NCBI GenBank assembly: GCA_902805545.1
Contig: CADCTD010000163.1
Span: forward strand, 1-40,944
Origin: an uncultured Craurococcus sp.
GTDB taxonomy: Bacteria > Pseudomonadota > Alphaproteobacteria > Acetobacterales > Acetobacteraceae
Length of the DNA: 40,944 bases
Direction: 5' to 3'
In this document: positions 17,700 through 35,148 of the stretch, piece by piece
Layout of the letters: every line of letters begins with the position of its first letter
Position numbering within the stretch: the first letter of the stretch is position 1
Notes under the pieces: model-generated
Seen by the model: the letters and a program-made list of their open reading frames with translations, nothing else
Databases searched by the model: none
What the model was told of the DNA's origin: nothing
Translations under genes and position numbers: made by a program

Positions 17700-18281
17700 A
17701 TGATCTGCATCCGCCGCGCCCGGCCTGCCGACGCCGCCGCCATCGGTGCCGTCCATGTCGCCACCTGGCGCACCGCCTATGCCGGCGTGCTGCCGGAGGG
17801 CTATCTCGCCAGCCTCTCCACCCTTCGACACGCCGCCGGCTATGAGGCGGCGATCGGCGACCGCCGCCATGGCCATGCCGTCTTCGTCGCCGTCGCCAAG
17901 GGGGCGGATGCCCCGGCGGGGCAGGAGGCGGCGGAGGGCGGCACCATCATCGGCTTCGTCTCCGGCGGCCGCTCCCGCCGGCCGCAGGTCGGCGAGGGCG
18001 AGATCGAGACGCTTTACCTGCTCGACGACTACCGCGACCGCGGCGTCGGGCGCCGGCTGGTCCGCGCCATGGCGGCGCATCTGGCGGCGATCGGCTGCCG
18101 CTCCGCCATGCTTTGGGTGCTGAAGGACAACCCGACCCGCTGGTTCTACCAGCGCCTCGGCGGCCGGCAGGTGGCCCGCGAGGCGATCCGCTTCGCCGGG
18201 CAGGGCCTGGAGCAGCTCGCTTTCACCTGGGACCCGATCGAGGCGCTGCTGCTGGCGACGGCCCCGGCCTCAGAGGCGTAA
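17700..18281 (+). CDS. GNAT family N-acetyltransferase
   Basis: 193-residue single-domain acetyl-CoA-dependent acetyltransferase. It begins with the usual ICIRRARPADAAAIGAVHVATW strand-helix. The core strand is EIETLYLLDDYRDRGVGRRLVRAM, whose RDRGVGRRL is the pyrophosphate-binding Q/R-x-x-G-x-G/A loop. It ends with AMLWVLKDNPTRWFYQRLGG. The acceptor substrate is not readable. ATG 17700 follows a GGGGAGGGA ribosome site. It lies between rsmB (51-base gap) and guaA (41-base gap), so it may share their transcript. Confidence 0.87.
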   Translation: MICIRRARPADAAAIGAVHVATWRTAYAGVLPEGYLASLSTLRHAAGYEAAIGDRRHGHAVFVAVAKGADAPAGQEAAEGGTIIGFVSGGRSRRPQVGEGEIETLYLLDDYRDRGVGRRLVRAMAAHLAAIGCRSAMLWVLKDNPTRWFYQRLGGRQVAREAIRFAGQGLEQLAFTWDPIEALLLATAPASEA

Positions 18282-18322
18282 CCACCGCTTGCCCTGGGCA
18301 GCGCGTTGTGCTGTGAGGCGCC

Positions 18323-19897
18323 ATGAACGAGCCCCTCGCCGCCGCGGCCCGGCACGACCGCATCATCATCCTCGATTTCGGCAGCCAGGTGACCCAGCTC
18401 ATCGCGCGCCGCCTGCGCGAGGCCGGGGTCTATTGCGAGATCTGGCCCTTCACCGCGACCGCGGAGCGCATCCGCGAATTCGACCCGCGCGGCATCATCC
18501 TCTCCGGCGGCCCGGCCAGCGTGACGGAGGGCGAGAGCCCCCGCGCCCCTGAGGGCGTGTTCGAGATGGGCCTGCCCGTCATGGGCATCTGCTACGGCCA
18601 GCAGGCCATGGCGCACCAGCTCGGCGGCCTGGTCGAGAGCGGCCATCACCGCGAATTCGGCCGTGCCTTCATCGAGGTGACCGCCGAATGCGCCATCACC
18701 CAGGGACTCTGGGCCAAGGGCTCGCGCGAGCAGGTCTGGATGAGCCATGGCGACCGCATCACCCGCCTGCCGGAGGGCTTCCGCGTCGTCGCCGCCAGCG
18801 AGGGCGCCCCCTTCGCGCTCATCGCCGATGACCGGCGCCACTTCTACGGCACCATGTTCCACCCGGAGGTGGTCCACACCCCGCACGGCGCCGCCTTGCT
18901 GCGCAACTTCACCAACCTCGTCTGCGGCTGCCGCGGCGACTGGACCATGGGCGCCTTCCGCGCCGAGGCCATCGCCCGCATCCGCGCCCAGGTGGGCGAG
19001 GGGAGGGTGATCTGCGGCCTCTCCGGCGGCGTCGATTCCAGCGTCGCCGCGGTGCTGCTGCACGAGGCGATCGGCGACCAGCTCACCTGCATCTATGTCG
19101 ACCACGGGCTGATGCGCGCCGGCGAGTCGGAGCAGGTGGTCAGCACCTTCCGCGACCGCTTCAACATCAAGCTGGTCCACCGCGATGCCTCGGACCTTTT
19201 CCTTGCCCAGCTCGCCGGCGTGACGGACCCCGAGCAGAAGCGGAAGACCATCGGTCGGCTCTTCATCGAGGTCTTCGAGGAGGAGCAGCACAAGATCGGC
19301 GGCGCCGACTTCCTGGCGCAAGGCACGCTCTACCCGGACGTGATCGAGAGCGTCTCGGCGACCGGCGGCCCCTCCGTCACCATCAAGAGCCACCACAATG
19401 TCGGCGGCCTGCCCGCCCATATGCGGATGAAGCTCGTGGAGCCGTTGCGCGAGCTGTTCAAGGACGAGGTCCGGGCGCTTGGCCGCGAGCTCGGCATGCC
19501 CGAGGCGATCATCGGCCGCCACCCCTTCCCGGGGCCGGGGCTTGCCATCCGCATCCCCGGCGAGGTGACGCGCGAGCGCGCCGACATCCTTCGCCAGGCC
19601 GACACCATCTTCCTCGAGGAGATCCGCCTGGCCGGGCTCTACGACGCCATCTGGCAGGCCTTCGCCGTGCTGCTGCCGGTGAAGAGCGTCGGGGTGATGG
19701 GCGACGGCCGCACCTACGAGAGCGTCTGCGCGCTTCGCGCCGTGACCAGCACGGATGGCATGACGGCCGATGTCTATCCCTTCGACATGGGCTTCCTGAC
19801 GCGCACGGCGAGCCGCATCGTCAACGAGGTGCGCGGCATCAACCGCGTGACCTACGACATCACCTCGAAGCCGCCGGGGACGATCGAGTGGGAGTAG
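18323..19897 (+). CDS. guaA: GMP synthase (glutamine-hydrolysing)
   Basis: Aminates XMP to GMP using glutamine and ATP, the step after IMP dehydrogenase. 524 residues. The N-terminal class I glutamine amidotransferase domain (1-200) has the nucleophile Cys90 in [11 protein letters not shown] and the His/Glu pair in [12 protein letters not shown]. The ATP pyrophosphatase domain has the P-loop SGGVDSS (234-240). The C-terminal dimerisation domain ends with [14 protein letters not shown], the conserved GMP synthase tail. It is full length. A minus-strand tRNA-Ser begins 11 bases after the stop. Confidence 0.97.
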   Translation: MNEPLAAAARHDRIIILDFGSQVTQLIARRLREAGVYCEIWPFTATAERIREFDPRGIILSGGPASVTEGESPRAPEGVFEMGLPVMGICYGQQAMAHQLGGLVESGHHREFGRAFIEVTAECAITQGLWAKGSREQVWMSHGDRITRLPEGFRVVAASEGAPFALIADDRRHFYGTMFHPEVVHTPHGAALLRNFTNLVCGCRGDWTMGAFRAEAIARIRAQVGEGRVICGLSGGVDSSVAAVLLHEAIGDQLTCIYVDHGLMRAGESEQVVSTFRDRFNIKLVHRDASDLFLAQLAGVTDPEQKRKTIGRLFIEVFEEEQHKIGGADFLAQGTLYPDVIESVSATGGPSVTIKSHHNVGGLPAHMRMKLVEPLRELFKDEVRALGRELGMPEAIIGRHPFPGPGLAIRIPGEVTRERADILRQADTIFLEEIRLAGLYDAIWQAFAVLLPVKSVGVMGDGRTYESVCALRAVTSTDGMTADVYPFDMGFLTRTASRIVNEVRGINRVTYDITSKPPGTIEWE

Positions 19898-19905
19898 GGA
19901 AGGGG

Positions 19906-19997
<92 letters not shown>

Positions 19998-20045
19998 TGG
20001 TCGAGGGCAGCCCTATAATCGGCCGCGGCCCGGAGCGCAACGCCT

Positions 20046-22253
20046 TCACGCGATGCGGTGCCGCTCCATCACCAGCTCGGCGATGCGGCGGGCCAGCGCC
20101 GCCTGGTCATAGGGCTTCGCCAGCACCTCGAAGCCAGGCCCGGCAACGCTTCCCACCGGCCCGCCATAGCCCGTCGCCAGCAGCACCGGCAGGTCGGGGC
20201 GAAGGCGTCGTGCCGCCTGCGCCAGCTCGATCCCCGTCATGCCGCCCGGCATGACGATGTCGCTGAACAGCAGGTCGACCGGCTCGAGGCGCCCGAGCAA
20301 TGCCAGTGCCTCCGGCCCATCCCGCGCGACCACGACCTGGAAGCCCGCATCGCGCAGCGTATCGGCCGCGACCTCGCGGACCCGCGCGTCATCCTCCACC
20401 ACCAGCACGGTCGCCTGGGCCACGTTACAAAGACGCTCCGGGATCGGGCCCGGCAGGCTGGGCTCCTGCGCCGGTGCCTCGGCCGCAGCCGGCAGGAAGA
20501 GCGTCACAACGGTGCCCTCGCCCGGGGTGCTGTCGATCGCCACATGCCCACCCAGCTGCCGGATGAAGCCGTAGACCTGCGACAGGCCGAGCCCCGTGCC
20601 CTTGCCCGGCGCCTTGGTGGTGAAGAAGGGCTCGAAGGCCCGCTCCCGCACCTCGGGCGGCATGCCCGTGCCCGCGTCCCGGAGGGCGATGGCGATGTAC
20701 AGGCCGGGCGTCGCATCCGCATTGCCGACCAGCTGCTCCGCCTCCAGCCAGGCCACCTGGGTCGACAGCGTCACCGTGCCGCCCCTCGGCATGGCGTCCC
20801 GCGCATTGATGGCGAGGTTCAGCAGCGCCGCCTCAAGCTGCGCGGCATCGGCCCGGCCAGGCGGGACATTAGGGTCCAGCTGGACCGAGAGCGTCACCGC
20901 CTCGCCCAGCGCCCGCTGGATCAGCGGCGCGAAGCCCTGCACCAGCGCATTCGCATCGAGGCTCGTGGCCTGCAGCCGCTGCTGTCGGGCGAAGGCCAGC
21001 AAGCTGGCATTCAGCCGGGCGCCGCGCTGCACCGCGTCCCGCGCCAGGCCGAGATACCGCCGCGCCCGCTCGTCGGCGCCCGGGCCGAGATGGCGCTCCA
21101 GCAGATGCACCGTGCCGAGGATCGCGGTCAGCAGGTTGTTGAAGTCATGCGCCACGCCTCCGGTCAGCCGGCCGAGCGATTCCAGCCGCTGCGCCTGCAA
21201 CAGCCCCGCCTCCGCCGTCTCGCGGCGGGAGATCTCGGCGCGCAGCGCATCGCGGTTCTGGCTCAGCCGGTGCAGCATCGCCTGCTCGGAGCGCCAGCGG
21301 CGGATCGCCAGCAGGGTGGTGAAGCCGAGAGCCAGCGCGACGACGAGGCAGACCGAGGCCGTCCAGGCCGTATCCGCCAGCCATTGCGCCTGCACCCGGT
21401 CGAGCGAGAGGGTGACGGAGACGACCAGCGGGTACTGGCCGACCTGGCGGAAGGCGGTCAGCCATTCGCCCCGCTCGCCGAAGCGCTCGATGATGGGGCC
21501 GGTGCTGCTCGGGTTGCGGACCGCCTCCGGCACCGAGGCGGGCTCCGGCGGCTCGAACAGCCCACTGCCTTCCGAGGGATGGGTGACCAGCACCTGCCCA
21601 TCGGTCCGCAGCAGGGCGAAGCTCGCCCGGCCGCTCGGGTCCATCGCATGCCATTGCGCCTGGAAATAGCCCGGCAGGATGGAGCCGATCAGGGCGCCGT
21701 CGAACCGCCCTTCCGCATCCTCCCGCCGCCGGGCGACCGTGATGCTGACCATCCCGGTCAGCCGCGCCCGCACCGGTTCGCCGAAGACGAGGCCCTGCTC
21801 CCCCTCGCGCAGCCGGCGGAAATAGGCGCGGTCCGCCACCGAGATGGGCGGGGTCGGCCAGGCGATGCTGAGCGTCGTCACCCGGCCGTCGGGCCGGGCG
21901 AGGTGCAGCGCGGTGATCTGCGCCAGCCCCTCGTCGAGGCCGCGGAGCCAGCGCTGGATCTCGGCGTTGCGGGCCTCGATCTCATCCCAGCTCAGGCCGC
22001 GGATGCGGTCCTCCATCCGGTCGAGGACGAGGGCATTGGTCTCGGCGACCTTCAGCGCATGTTCCTTGGCGACGGCGGAGAGACGGGCGAGGTCGGCATC
22101 GGCCTCGCTGTAGAGGCGATGGCGGTCATACAGGGTGACGCCGCCGAGGAAGCCGAGCGGCACGAGCAGGGAGGCGACGAGCAGCAGCCGCAGCGAGAGC
22201 GGCAGCCGATCAGGCGAGCATCTCCGCCGAGCCACGCCGGCAGCGCCTGTCAT
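20046..22253 (-). CDS. Hybrid sensor histidine kinase with C-terminal receiver domain
   Basis: 735 residues. TM1 is at about 20-43 ([20 protein letters not shown]), followed by a periplasmic dCACHE/PAS-like sensor ([20 protein letters not shown]). TM2 is at about 300-325. The HisKA helix has the phosphorylated His in [16 protein letters not shown]. The ATPase domain has [33 protein letters not shown] and [12 protein letters not shown]. The C-terminal receiver has [13 protein letters not shown], phospho-acceptor Asp in [19 protein letters not shown] and LAKPYDQ. The start is ATG 22253, after GGAG, rather than a longer start 20 codons upstream. No output regulator is adjacent, so the phosphoryl target is unknown. 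Confidence 0.9.
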   Translation of the reverse strand: MTGAAGVARRRCSPDRLPLSLRLLLVASLLVPLGFLGGVTLYDRHRLYSEADADLARLSAVAKEHALKVAETNALVLDRMEDRIRGLSWDEIEARNAEIQRWLRGLDEGLAQITALHLARPDGRVTTLSIAWPTPPISVADRAYFRRLREGEQGLVFGEPVRARLTGMVSITVARRREDAEGRFDGALIGSILPGYFQAQWHAMDPSGRASFALLRTDGQVLVTHPSEGSGLFEPPEPASVPEAVRNPSSTGPIIERFGERGEWLTAFRQVGQYPLVVSVTLSLDRVQAQWLADTAWTASVCLVVALALGFTTLLAIRRWRSEQAMLHRLSQNRDALRAEISRRETAEAGLLQAQRLESLGRLTGGVAHDFNNLLTAILGTVHLLERHLGPGADERARRYLGLARDAVQRGARLNASLLAFARQQRLQATSLDANALVQGFAPLIQRALGEAVTLSVQLDPNVPPGRADAAQLEAALLNLAINARDAMPRGGTVTLSTQVAWLEAEQLVGNADATPGLYIAIALRDAGTGMPPEVRERAFEPFFTTKAPGKGTGLGLSQVYGFIRQLGGHVAIDSTPGEGTVVTLFLPAAAEAPAQEPSLPGPIPERLCNVAQATVLVVEDDARVREVAADTLRDAGFQVVVARDGPEALALLGRLEPVDLLFSDIVMPGGMTGIELAQAARRLRPDLPVLLATGYGGPVGSVAGPGFEVLAKPYDQAALARRIAELVMERHRIA

Positions 22254-22346
22254 CTCAAAAGCTCCAAAACGGTTCCCGGGCCGTGCGAGGTCGCACGGCC
22301 ATCCGTCTATCACATTGACGGGAGAATCGTCTGGTTACTTAAAGAG

Positions 22347-25200
<2,854 letters not shown>

Positions 25201-25220
<20 letters not shown>

Positions 25221-25437
25221 CCGCGCCCGCCTTCAGCACATAGGTGATGGAGCAATAAGGACAGGTCACCTGGTCCTGGTTGGGATTCATCGGCAGCCAG
25301 ACCCGGGGGTGGCCGAGGCCGGGGCCCGCCACCTCGCCGTCGCAGGGCACCTTGCGGCTGGTCACCTCGATCTTCTGGATGGGGGTGACGCCCTCGACGA
25401 GCTTCGGGGTGTACTGGGTTATCTTGCCGTCGCGCAT
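25201..25437 (-). CDS. Small CHCC-type zinc-ribbon protein
   Basis: 78 residues. The C-terminal half shows Cys, His, then CPYC (residues 32-65: KVPCDGEVAGPGLGHPRVWL, DQVTCPYCSITYVL), the zf-CHCC pattern found in small alphaproteobacterial proteins and in the mitochondrial complex I subunit NDUFS6. A zinc-binding structural role is likely; function in bacteria is not settled. It ends GGDDHH. The start ATG 25437 is the only reasonable one. Its 3' end overlaps polA by 20 bases, so the two are probably on one transcript. Confidence 0.85.
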
Positions 25438-25501
25438 CGGCGCTCCTCATCGGGGAAGGCAGGTCGGCCGCACCATAGTCGCGGGCGGCCCGTGCGTCAC
25501 G

Positions 25502-26437
25502 TCACCCCGCGCGGGGATGCGCCCGCCGCCAGGTCTCGAGCAGCGCCGCCGCATCCACCCTGGTGTAGCGCTGGGTGGTGGAAAGGCTGGCATGGCCGAG
25601 CAGTTCCTGGATCGCCCTGAGGTCAGCCCCGCCGCCCAGCAGATGGGTGGCGAAGGAATGCCGCAAAGCATGCGGCGTCGCATGCTCCGGCAGGCCGGCG
25701 AGGCGGCGGTAATGCTGCATGCAGCGCTCCGCCACGGTGGGGCTGAGCCGCGCCCCGCGCGCCCCGCGGAAGAGCGGCGCCTCCGGCGGCGGGCCGCCCC
25801 GCTCGCGCAGATAGGCGGCGACGGCCTCCCGCACCGCCGGCAGCACCGGCACCAGCCGCTCCTTGCCGCCCTTGCCGAGGACCCGGAGCGCCGCCTGGCC
25901 GCCGGGCAGGGGGGCGTCGCGCACATCGAGGGCCAGCGCCTCGCTGATGCGAAGCCCGCAGCCATAGAGCAGGGTGAAGAGCGCCACGTCGCGCGCCGCC
26001 TGCTCGGCCGGGCGCTCGGCATGGCCGGGCTGGTGGATGCTGCCGGTCCGGGCCGCCACCTCCTTCGCCTGCTCCGGCGTCAGCGCCCGCGGCACCGGCG
26101 GCTTGGCCCGCGGCCCACGGATATTGGCGATGGCGAGCGGCGCCACCCCTTGGGTCTTCGCCAGGTAGCGAAGGAAGCCGCGGATGGCGGCGAGCTGGCG
26201 GGCCCGCGTCGCATTTCCCGCCCCGGCATTGGCCCGGGCGGCGAGGAAGGCGCGGATATCGGCCGGCCGCAGCGCGGCAAGGGCCGTGAGATCAGGCTCC
26301 TCGCCCAGATGCCCGGTGAGGAAGCCGAGGAAATCACGGAGGTCGAGCCCATAGGCCGCGACCGTGTTGGCCGCCGCCCGACGCTCCCGCGCCAGCCAGT
26401 CGAGATAGCCGGCGGCGAGGGCGCGGGCCTCGGCCAA
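25502..26437 (-). CDS. xerC: Tyrosine recombinase XerC
   Basis: Site-specific recombinase that resolves chromosome dimers at dif together with XerD, 311 residues. The N-terminal core-binding domain (1-95) contains LARERRAAANTVAAYGLDLR. The catalytic residues are all visible: Arg163 (GCGLRISEALAL), Lys189 (LGKGGKERLVPV), His256 and Arg259 (PHALRHSFATHLL), His282 (LLGHASLSTTQRY) and nucleophile Tyr291. The start is TTG 26437, four bases beyond the stop of the DUF484 gene. The DUF484-XerC pairing is the usual one for the housekeeping recombinase, so this is not a phage integrase. Confidence 0.93.
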   Translation of the reverse strand: MAEARALAAGYLDWLARERRAAANTVAAYGLDLRDFLGFLTGHLGEEPDLTALAALRPADIRAFLAARANAGAGNATRARQLAAIRGFLRYLAKTQGVAPLAIANIRGPRAKPPVPRALTPEQAKEVAARTGSIHQPGHAERPAEQAARDVALFTLLYGCGLRISEALALDVRDAPLPGGQAALRVLGKGGKERLVPVLPAVREAVAAYLRERGGPPPEAPLFRGARGARLSPTVAERCMQHYRRLAGLPEHATPHALRHSFATHLLGGGADLRAIQELLGHASLSTTQRYTRVDAAALLETWRRAHPRAG

Positions 26438-26441
26438 AGGC

Positions 26442-27137
26442 CTACCGCGCCAGGGCCGCCGCCACCGCGCGGCCGAGGAAGGCCAGGGTCGCCGTTGCCT
26501 GCCGGGTCGGCAGGGCCTGCGGGTCCCGCGCGCCGAGCGCCATCAGCGTCGGATGCCCGGTCCAGACCGGCACGCGCACCAGCGCATCCCGCATGACGAG
26601 GGAGGCGGCCTCCTGGTGCAGCAGCTCGATATCGGTCGGCGCCGGGCGCACCAGCGCATCCTTCCCCGGGCCGAGCAGCGCCGCGACCATGCCGCGCGGC
26701 AGCTTCGGCACGCCGCGGCGGTCCGGCGTTTCGGCCAGCAGCGTGCAGCTTTCGACGCCGAGCAGCGCCGGCAGCTCCTCCGACACCGTCTCGACCACGT
26801 CCTGCGCCCGCATCAGCGCCAGCACGGCGAGGCGGACGCGGATGGAGAGGCCATGCCCCGCCCGCCCGGCGGTGACGGCGGCATCCACCTCCGCCTCCAG
26901 CGAGCGGATGCGGCGCCGCTCGGCGGCCAGCATCGCCGCCATGTGGTCGGCGAGGCGCTCGCCGTGGATGCGCTTCGGCGGCGTGAGCGCGCGGAACAGG
27001 TCGGGCCGTTCCGCGAGGAAGTCCGGGTTGGCCTGGAGGAAGGCCGCCACCGCCTCGGGCGCCGGAGGGGGAAGGGGGGCCGCGTCGGGCGCCGGGAGCA
27101 GCACCAGCTCCGCGCCGGGCATCGGAGCGGCGCTCAC
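26442..27137 (-). CDS. DUF484 family protein (GAF-like)
   Basis: 231 residues of a conserved proteobacterial family of unknown function with a GAF-like fold, usually next to xerC as here. Family features are [20 protein letters not shown] near the N-terminus, then a helical stretch ([20 protein letters not shown]) and the GAF-like part with [35 protein letters not shown] and GALGARDP-like blocks. The N-terminal segment is Pro/Ala-rich. The start GTG 27137 overlaps the fsa stop as GTGA; a longer start at 27164 is possible but would lie deeper inside fsa. Confidence 0.85.
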   Translation of the reverse strand: MSAAPMPGAELVLLPAPDAAPLPPPAPEAVAAFLQANPDFLAERPDLFRALTPPKRIHGERLADHMAAMLAAERRRIRSLEAEVDAAVTAGRAGHGLSIRVRLAVLALMRAQDVVETVSEELPALLGVESCTLLAETPDRRGVPKLPRGMVAALLGPGKDALVRPAPTDIELLHQEAASLVMRDALVRVPVWTGHPTLMALGARDPQALPTRQATATLAFLGRAVAAALAR

Positions 27138-27790
27138 AGGATGCTCTGGCCCGTCTTGCGCCAATCGGCCAGGAAGCTCTCCAGGCCACGATCGGTCAGC
27201 GGATGCTTGATGAGCTGGCGGATGATATTCGGCGGCAGCGTCGCCACCTCCGCACCAAGCTTCGCTGCCTCGACCAGATGGACCGGGTGGCGGATGGACG
27301 CGACCAGGACTTCTGTCTTAATATAGGAGTAGTTTCGGTAGATCTTCAGGATGTCCGCAATGAGGAGCATGCCATCATAGGCGATGTCGTCGAGCCGGCC
27401 GACGAAGGGCGAGATGTAGGCCGCGCCCGCCTTGGCCGCGAGCAGGGCCTGGGTCGCGGAGAAGCAGAGGGTGACGTTCACCTTCGTGCCCTCGTCCGCG
27501 AGGCTGCGGCAGACGCTGAGCCCCGCCTCGGTCAGCGGCACCTTCACCGCGACATTTTTGGCGATGCCGCGGAGGAAGCGGCCCTCGGCCAGCATGGTGT
27601 CGAAGTCGGTCGCGGTGACCTCGGCGGAGACCGGGCCCGGGGTGATCTCGCAGATCTCGGCGATCACCTCCGCCATCTTGCGCCCGGACTTGGCGATGAG
27701 GCTCGGATTGGTGGTGACGCCGTCCACCAGCCCGGCCTCGGCCAGGGCTCGGATCTCGGCCACTTCGGCAGTGTCGACGAAGAACTTCAT
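27134..27790 (-). CDS. fsa: Fructose-6-phosphate aldolase / transaldolase-like
   Basis: 218 residues of the short transaldolase (TalC/FSA) type, a homomeric TIM barrel forming a Schiff base with its sugar substrate. The N-terminus is [20 protein letters not shown], followed by [13 protein letters not shown]. The Schiff-base Lys is Lys83 in [12 protein letters not shown]. Further marks are [19 protein letters not shown] and [11 protein letters not shown]. Annotations alternate between transaldolase and fructose-6-phosphate aldolase; the sequence alone does not settle it. It is the first gene of a leftward unit fsa-DUF484-xerC and is divergent from priA over a 120-base gap. Confidence 0.92.
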   Translation of the reverse strand: MKFFVDTAEVAEIRALAEAGLVDGVTTNPSLIAKSGRKMAEVIAEICEITPGPVSAEVTATDFDTMLAEGRFLRGIAKNVAVKVPLTEAGLSVCRSLADEGTKVNVTLCFSATQALLAAKAGAAYISPFVGRLDDIAYDGMLLIADILKIYRNYSYIKTEVLVASIRHPVHLVEAAKLGAEVATLPPNIIRQLIKHPLTDRGLESFLADWRKTGQSIL

Positions 27791-27910
27791 GCGGATGGGC
27801 CCTCAGGCAGGCCCCTTGCGGGGCTGCGTTGGATGTGGGCTCGGCCGGCTGGGCCGAAGGGACTCAAGGACCTGAAATCGTTGCGTATTTGCTCAGGATC
27901 AGGATAGCCG

Positions 27911-30148
27911 ATGCAGGCCGGTTCGGGGAAGCGGCGCGATATGAAGGACACGCCACCTGTGTTTTCCGCGCAACGGGTCAAGGTTCTTTTGCCGCTCCCT
28001 CTCATGGGGGCCTACGATTATCGCGTGCCGGCGGAGTTGGATATCCATCCAGGCGATTTTGTGACCGCCTCGCTCAATCACAGGCCGATGATCGGCGTGG
28101 TCTGGGATGCCGGGGAGGGAAGCGAGGCGCAGCCGGTGGCCGACCACCGGCTGAAGCCCATCACCGGCGTCCTCCCCGCCCCGCCGATGACGCCGAGCCT
28201 CCGGCGCTTTATCGACTGGGTGGCGGCCTATACGCTGAGCCCGCCCGGCGCCGTGCTGCGCATGGCGATGGGCTCCACCGCCGCGCTGGAGCCGCCGAGC
28301 CAACAGGCCGGTTGGATGCTGGCCGGCCCCGGCTCCAACCGCCAGCCGCGGATGACGCCGGAGCGCCAGCGCGTGCTGGCCGAGATGCAGCCTGGCCGGG
28401 TCTATGCCGGGGCGCCGCTCGCCGAAGCGGCCGGCGTCTCACTCGGCGTGCTGCGCGGCATGGCCGATAACGGCCTGATCCGCCCGGCCCTGCTGCCCCA
28501 TGCCAGCCGCTTCTCCCGGCCCGACCCGGACCATCCCGGCCCCGCCCTTCGCGGCGCTCAGGCCGAAGCGGCCGCACGGCTGGTCGCCAAGGTGGCCGCG
28601 CGCCAGTTCGGCGTGACGCTGCTCACCGGCGTCACCGGCTCCGGCAAGACCGAGGTCTATCTGGATGCGGTGGCGGAAGCGCTGCGCCAGGGCCGCCAGG
28701 CGCTGGTCCTGCTGCCGGAGATCGCCCTCTCCGCCCAGTGGCTGGAGCGGTTCAAGGCGCGCTTCGGCGTCGCGCCGGCCCTTTGGCATTCCGAGGTGAC
28801 GCCCCGCACCCGCCGCGACACCTGGCGCGCCGTGGCGGAAGGGGAGGCGCCGGTCGTGGTCGGCGCCCGCTCCGCCCTCTTCCTGCCCTTCCCCGACCTT
28901 GGCCTGGTCATCGTCGACGAGGAGCACGAGACCGCCTTCAAGCAGGAGGACGGCGTCGTCTACAACGCCCGCGACATGGCCGTGGTCCGAGCCCGGCTCG
29001 CGGAGGCGTCCTGCGTGCTGGTCTCGGCGACGCCCTCGCTCGAGAGCCTCACCAATGCCGAGACCGGCCGCTACGAATCACTCAACCTGCCGGAGCGCCA
29101 TGGCGGCGCCAGCCTGCCGGCGGTGGAGACGATCGACCTTCGCCGCACCCCGCCGGAGCGCGGCCGCTTCCTCTCCCCGCCGCTGATCGAGGCCGTCACC
29201 GCGACGCTCGGGCGAGGCGAACAGGCCATGCTGTTCCTTAACCGTCGCGGCTATGCGCCGCTGACGCTCTGCCGCCATTGCGGCCACCGCATGCGCTGCC
29301 CCAACTGCACCGCCTGGCTGGTGGAGCATCGCGCCCGCCGCCAGCTCCAATGCCACCATTGCGGCCATGCCGAGGCGCCGCCGGCCGAATGCCCGGAATG
29401 CGGCACGGCCAACAGCCTCGTCGCCGTCGGCCCTGGCGTGGAGCGCGTGCTGGAGGAAGCCGCCGCCCACTGGCCGGAGGCCCGGCGCCTGGTCATGGCA
29501 AGCGACACGCTGCCGGGGCCGGCCGCGGCCGGGATGGCGGCGCAGCAGATCCAGGACCGCGAGGTCGACCTCATCATCGGCACGCAGATCGTCGCCAAGG
29601 GCTGGCACTTCCCGCATCTCACGCTGGTCGGCGTGGTCGATGCCGATCTCGGCCTCGCCGGCGGCGACCTGCGCGCGGCGGAGCGGACGGTGCAGCTGCT
29701 TCACCAGGTCGCCGGCCGCGCCGGCCGGGCCGAGGCGCCGGGCCGCGTGCTGTTGCAGAGCTTCAGCCCGGAGCATCCGGTGATGGGCGCTCTCATCTCG
29801 GGCGACCTCGACGCCTTCATGTCGGAGGAGGCGGCGATCCGCCGGCCCGGCCACTGGCCACCCTTCGGCCGCCTGGCCGCGCTGATCGTCAGCTCGGAGG
29901 ATGAACGGGAGGCGGACCGCACCGCCCGCGACCTCGGCCTCGCTGCCCCGGGCGGGGAGGGGGTGCAGGTGCTCGGCCCGGCGCCGGCGCCGCTCGCCCT
30001 GCTGCGCGGCCGGCACCGGCGGCGGCTGCTGCTGAAGACGCGGCGGGAGGTCGCGGTGCAGCCTATCCTGCGGGACTGGCTGGCCCGCGTGCCGGTGCCG
30101 AACAGCGTCCGCGTCCAGGTCGATGTGGACCCGGTGAGTTTCCTGTAG
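27911..30148 (+). CDS. priA: Primosomal protein N' (replication restart helicase PriA)
   Basis: Superfamily 2 3'-5' DNA helicase that reloads replication at stalled forks, about 745 residues. The N-terminal DNA-binding domain reads [16 protein letters not shown]. The helicase has Walker [14 protein letters not shown] (Lys246), [17 protein letters not shown] box [14 protein letters not shown] and [11 protein letters not shown]. Eight cysteines in [13 protein letters not shown] and [17 protein letters not shown] hold two zinc ions. The C-terminal helicase part has [20 protein letters not shown] and [17 protein letters not shown] 27911 gives the longest product; ATG 27941 after GGGGAAG is an equally good start. 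It precedes the atp operon, as in many alphaproteobacteria. Confidence 0.94.
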   Translation: MQAGSGKRRDMKDTPPVFSAQRVKVLLPLPLMGAYDYRVPAELDIHPGDFVTASLNHRPMIGVVWDAGEGSEAQPVADHRLKPITGVLPAPPMTPSLRRFIDWVAAYTLSPPGAVLRMAMGSTAALEPPSQQAGWMLAGPGSNRQPRMTPERQRVLAEMQPGRVYAGAPLAEAAGVSLGVLRGMADNGLIRPALLPHASRFSRPDPDHPGPALRGAQAEAAARLVAKVAARQFGVTLLTGVTGSGKTEVYLDAVAEALRQGRQALVLLPEIALSAQWLERFKARFGVAPALWHSEVTPRTRRDTWRAVAEGEAPVVVGARSALFLPFPDLGLVIVDEEHETAFKQEDGVVYNARDMAVVRARLAEASCVLVSATPSLESLTNAETGRYESLNLPERHGGASLPAVETIDLRRTPPERGRFLSPPLIEAVTATLGRGEQAMLFLNRRGYAPLTLCRHCGHRMRCPNCTAWLVEHRARRQLQCHHCGHAEAPPAECPECGTANSLVAVGPGVERVLEEAAAHWPEARRLVMASDTLPGPAAAGMAAQQIQDREVDLIIGTQIVAKGWHFPHLTLVGVVDADLGLAGGDLRAAERTVQLLHQVAGRAGRAEAPGRVLLQSFSPEHPVMGALISGDLDAFMSEEAAIRRPGHWPPFGRLAALIVSSEDEREADRTARDLGLAAPGGEGVQVLGPAPAPLALLRGRHRRRLLLKTRREVAVQPILRDWLARVPVPNSVRVQVDVDPVSFL

Positions 30149-30187
30149 GGCCGGCGGACCGACCGGATGCGCCTTGTCCGGCCGGCC
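30149..30187 (+). terminator. Imperfect GC-rich stem-loop after priA
   Basis: GGCCGGCGGAC (30149-30159) pairs with GTCCGGCCGGCC (30176-30187) with one bulged base and a 16-base loop. It begins right after the priA stop and has no U-tract. Likely a priA terminator. Confidence 0.35.
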
Positions 30188-30267
30188 TCGTCTCCCCTCG
30201 CGGGGCATGGCCGGGACATGGTATCAAAATTACCGCAGAGTAATCCGTGCCAGGGAAGGACCGCGCC

Positions 30268-30485
30268 ATGCCCATCCTCGACGCCGCCGGGATTGCCGCA
30301 GGGATTGCCGCCGGGCCCTGATCGCCGGCGCCGTCGCCCATGCCGGCCTTGCCTCGCGCGGGGCGGCGACCGCGGCGCTCGCCGCCATCGCGGCGAAGCC
30401 CGCGCATCCGATGCGGCGGGCGAACCCCTCCCTGCGGCCTGGCACCGTCGATCGGGCCGACGGAAATTGCTGCGCAATGGAGTGA
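30268..30485 (+). pseudogene. Possible frameshifted small hydrophobic ORF before the atp operon
   Basis: ATG 30268 follows a good ribosome site, GGGAAGGA (30253-30260). It encodes MPILDAAGIAAGIAAGP and stops at TGA 30321. In another frame the same hydrophobic character continues directly from about 30317 (ALIAGAVAHAGLASRGAATA) to a stop at 30485. The spliced product would be ~70 residues with one membrane-like segment. Either a frameshift has broken a small membrane-protein gene or the continuity is chance in Ala-rich DNA. The rest of 30149-30606 holds a hairpin after priA, an ATTAC/GTAAT inverted repeat at 30229-30244 and presumably the atp promoter, for which I see no convincing -35/-10 pair. 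Confidence 0.25.
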
Positions 30486-30606
30486 TTTCGGCCCGCCGGC
30501 GCGGATTGCGGGGCTGTAAACCCCATGGTAAAGCCCGCCCGCCGCAAGGGGCTACCCTCCGCGGACCCGCGCATGCGCACCACCAGGAACAGGACCGGGA
30601 TCGCCC

Positions 30607-31209
30607 GTGGCCTCTGCCGAGACCATCGCCTCCAACGCGCCCAAGGCGCCCACCCCGACCGGCATCGCCGCGCGCTATGCGCTGGCCTTGCTCGGCCTCG
30701 CCGATGACCGGCGCGCGACCGATCCGGGCGCGCTCGACCGCATCGCCGGCGATCTGGAAGCCCTTGCTTCCCTTTGGAGCCAGGACGCGGATTTCCGCGG
30801 CTTCATCGCCGATCCGCGGCTCGATTCCGTCGCCCAGCGCAAGGGCGCCTTCGCCGTGCTCGACCGCGCGGGGACCGGGCCCGAGGTGCGGAACATGGTC
30901 GGCGTGCTGATCGGCAACCGCCGTCTCGCCCTGCTGCCGCAGGTCGCCGCCTCCTTCGGTGCCCAGTTGTCCGCGCGCCGCGGCCAGCAGGTGGCCGAGG
31001 TTACCAGCGCCCATGCGCTGACCGATACCCAGCGGGCGCAGATCGCCGCCCGCCTGACCGAAGCCGGCTATTCCGGCATCAAGCTTACGGAGCAGGTGGA
31101 TCCCTCGATCCTCGGCGGGTTGATCGTGCGGATCGGCTCCCGGCTCTACGACAACAGCATCAAATCCAAGCTGCAGCGCCTGCAGTACGCCATGAAGGGG
31201 GCCGCCTGA
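30607..31209 (+). CDS. atpH: F1F0 ATP synthase subunit delta
   Basis: Peripheral-stalk subunit joining F1 to the b subunits, 200 residues. The N-terminal helical domain starts at [17 protein letters not shown] after a ~18-residue Ala/Pro/Thr leader. The family's C-terminal signature is intact: [20 protein letters not shown] then [19 protein letters not shown]. The start is GTG 30607. The stop is 2 bases before the atpA ATG. It is the first gene of the F1 operon atpH-A-G-D-C; the F0 genes (a, b, c, I) are not in the window, the usual alphaproteobacterial split. Confidence 0.94.
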   Translation: MASAETIASNAPKAPTPTGIAARYALALLGLADDRRATDPGALDRIAGDLEALASLWSQDADFRGFIADPRLDSVAQRKGAFAVLDRAGTGPEVRNMVGVLIGNRRLALLPQVAASFGAQLSARRGQQVAEVTSAHALTDTQRAQIAARLTEAGYSGIKLTEQVDPSILGGLIVRIGSRLYDNSIKSKLQRLQYAMKGAA

Positions 31210-31211
31210 CC

Positions 31212-32747
<1,536 letters not shown>

Positions 32748-32766
32748 GCGGGGAGAAGCGGGCCCG

Positions 32767-35146
<2,380 letters not shown>

Positions 35147-35148
35147 TC

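Noticed and set aside
25502-26437. Tyrosine recombinase considered as a phage or island integrase.
   Set aside because: It is next to DUF484 and fsa, the housekeeping xerC setting, with no attachment-site repeats or phage genes nearby.
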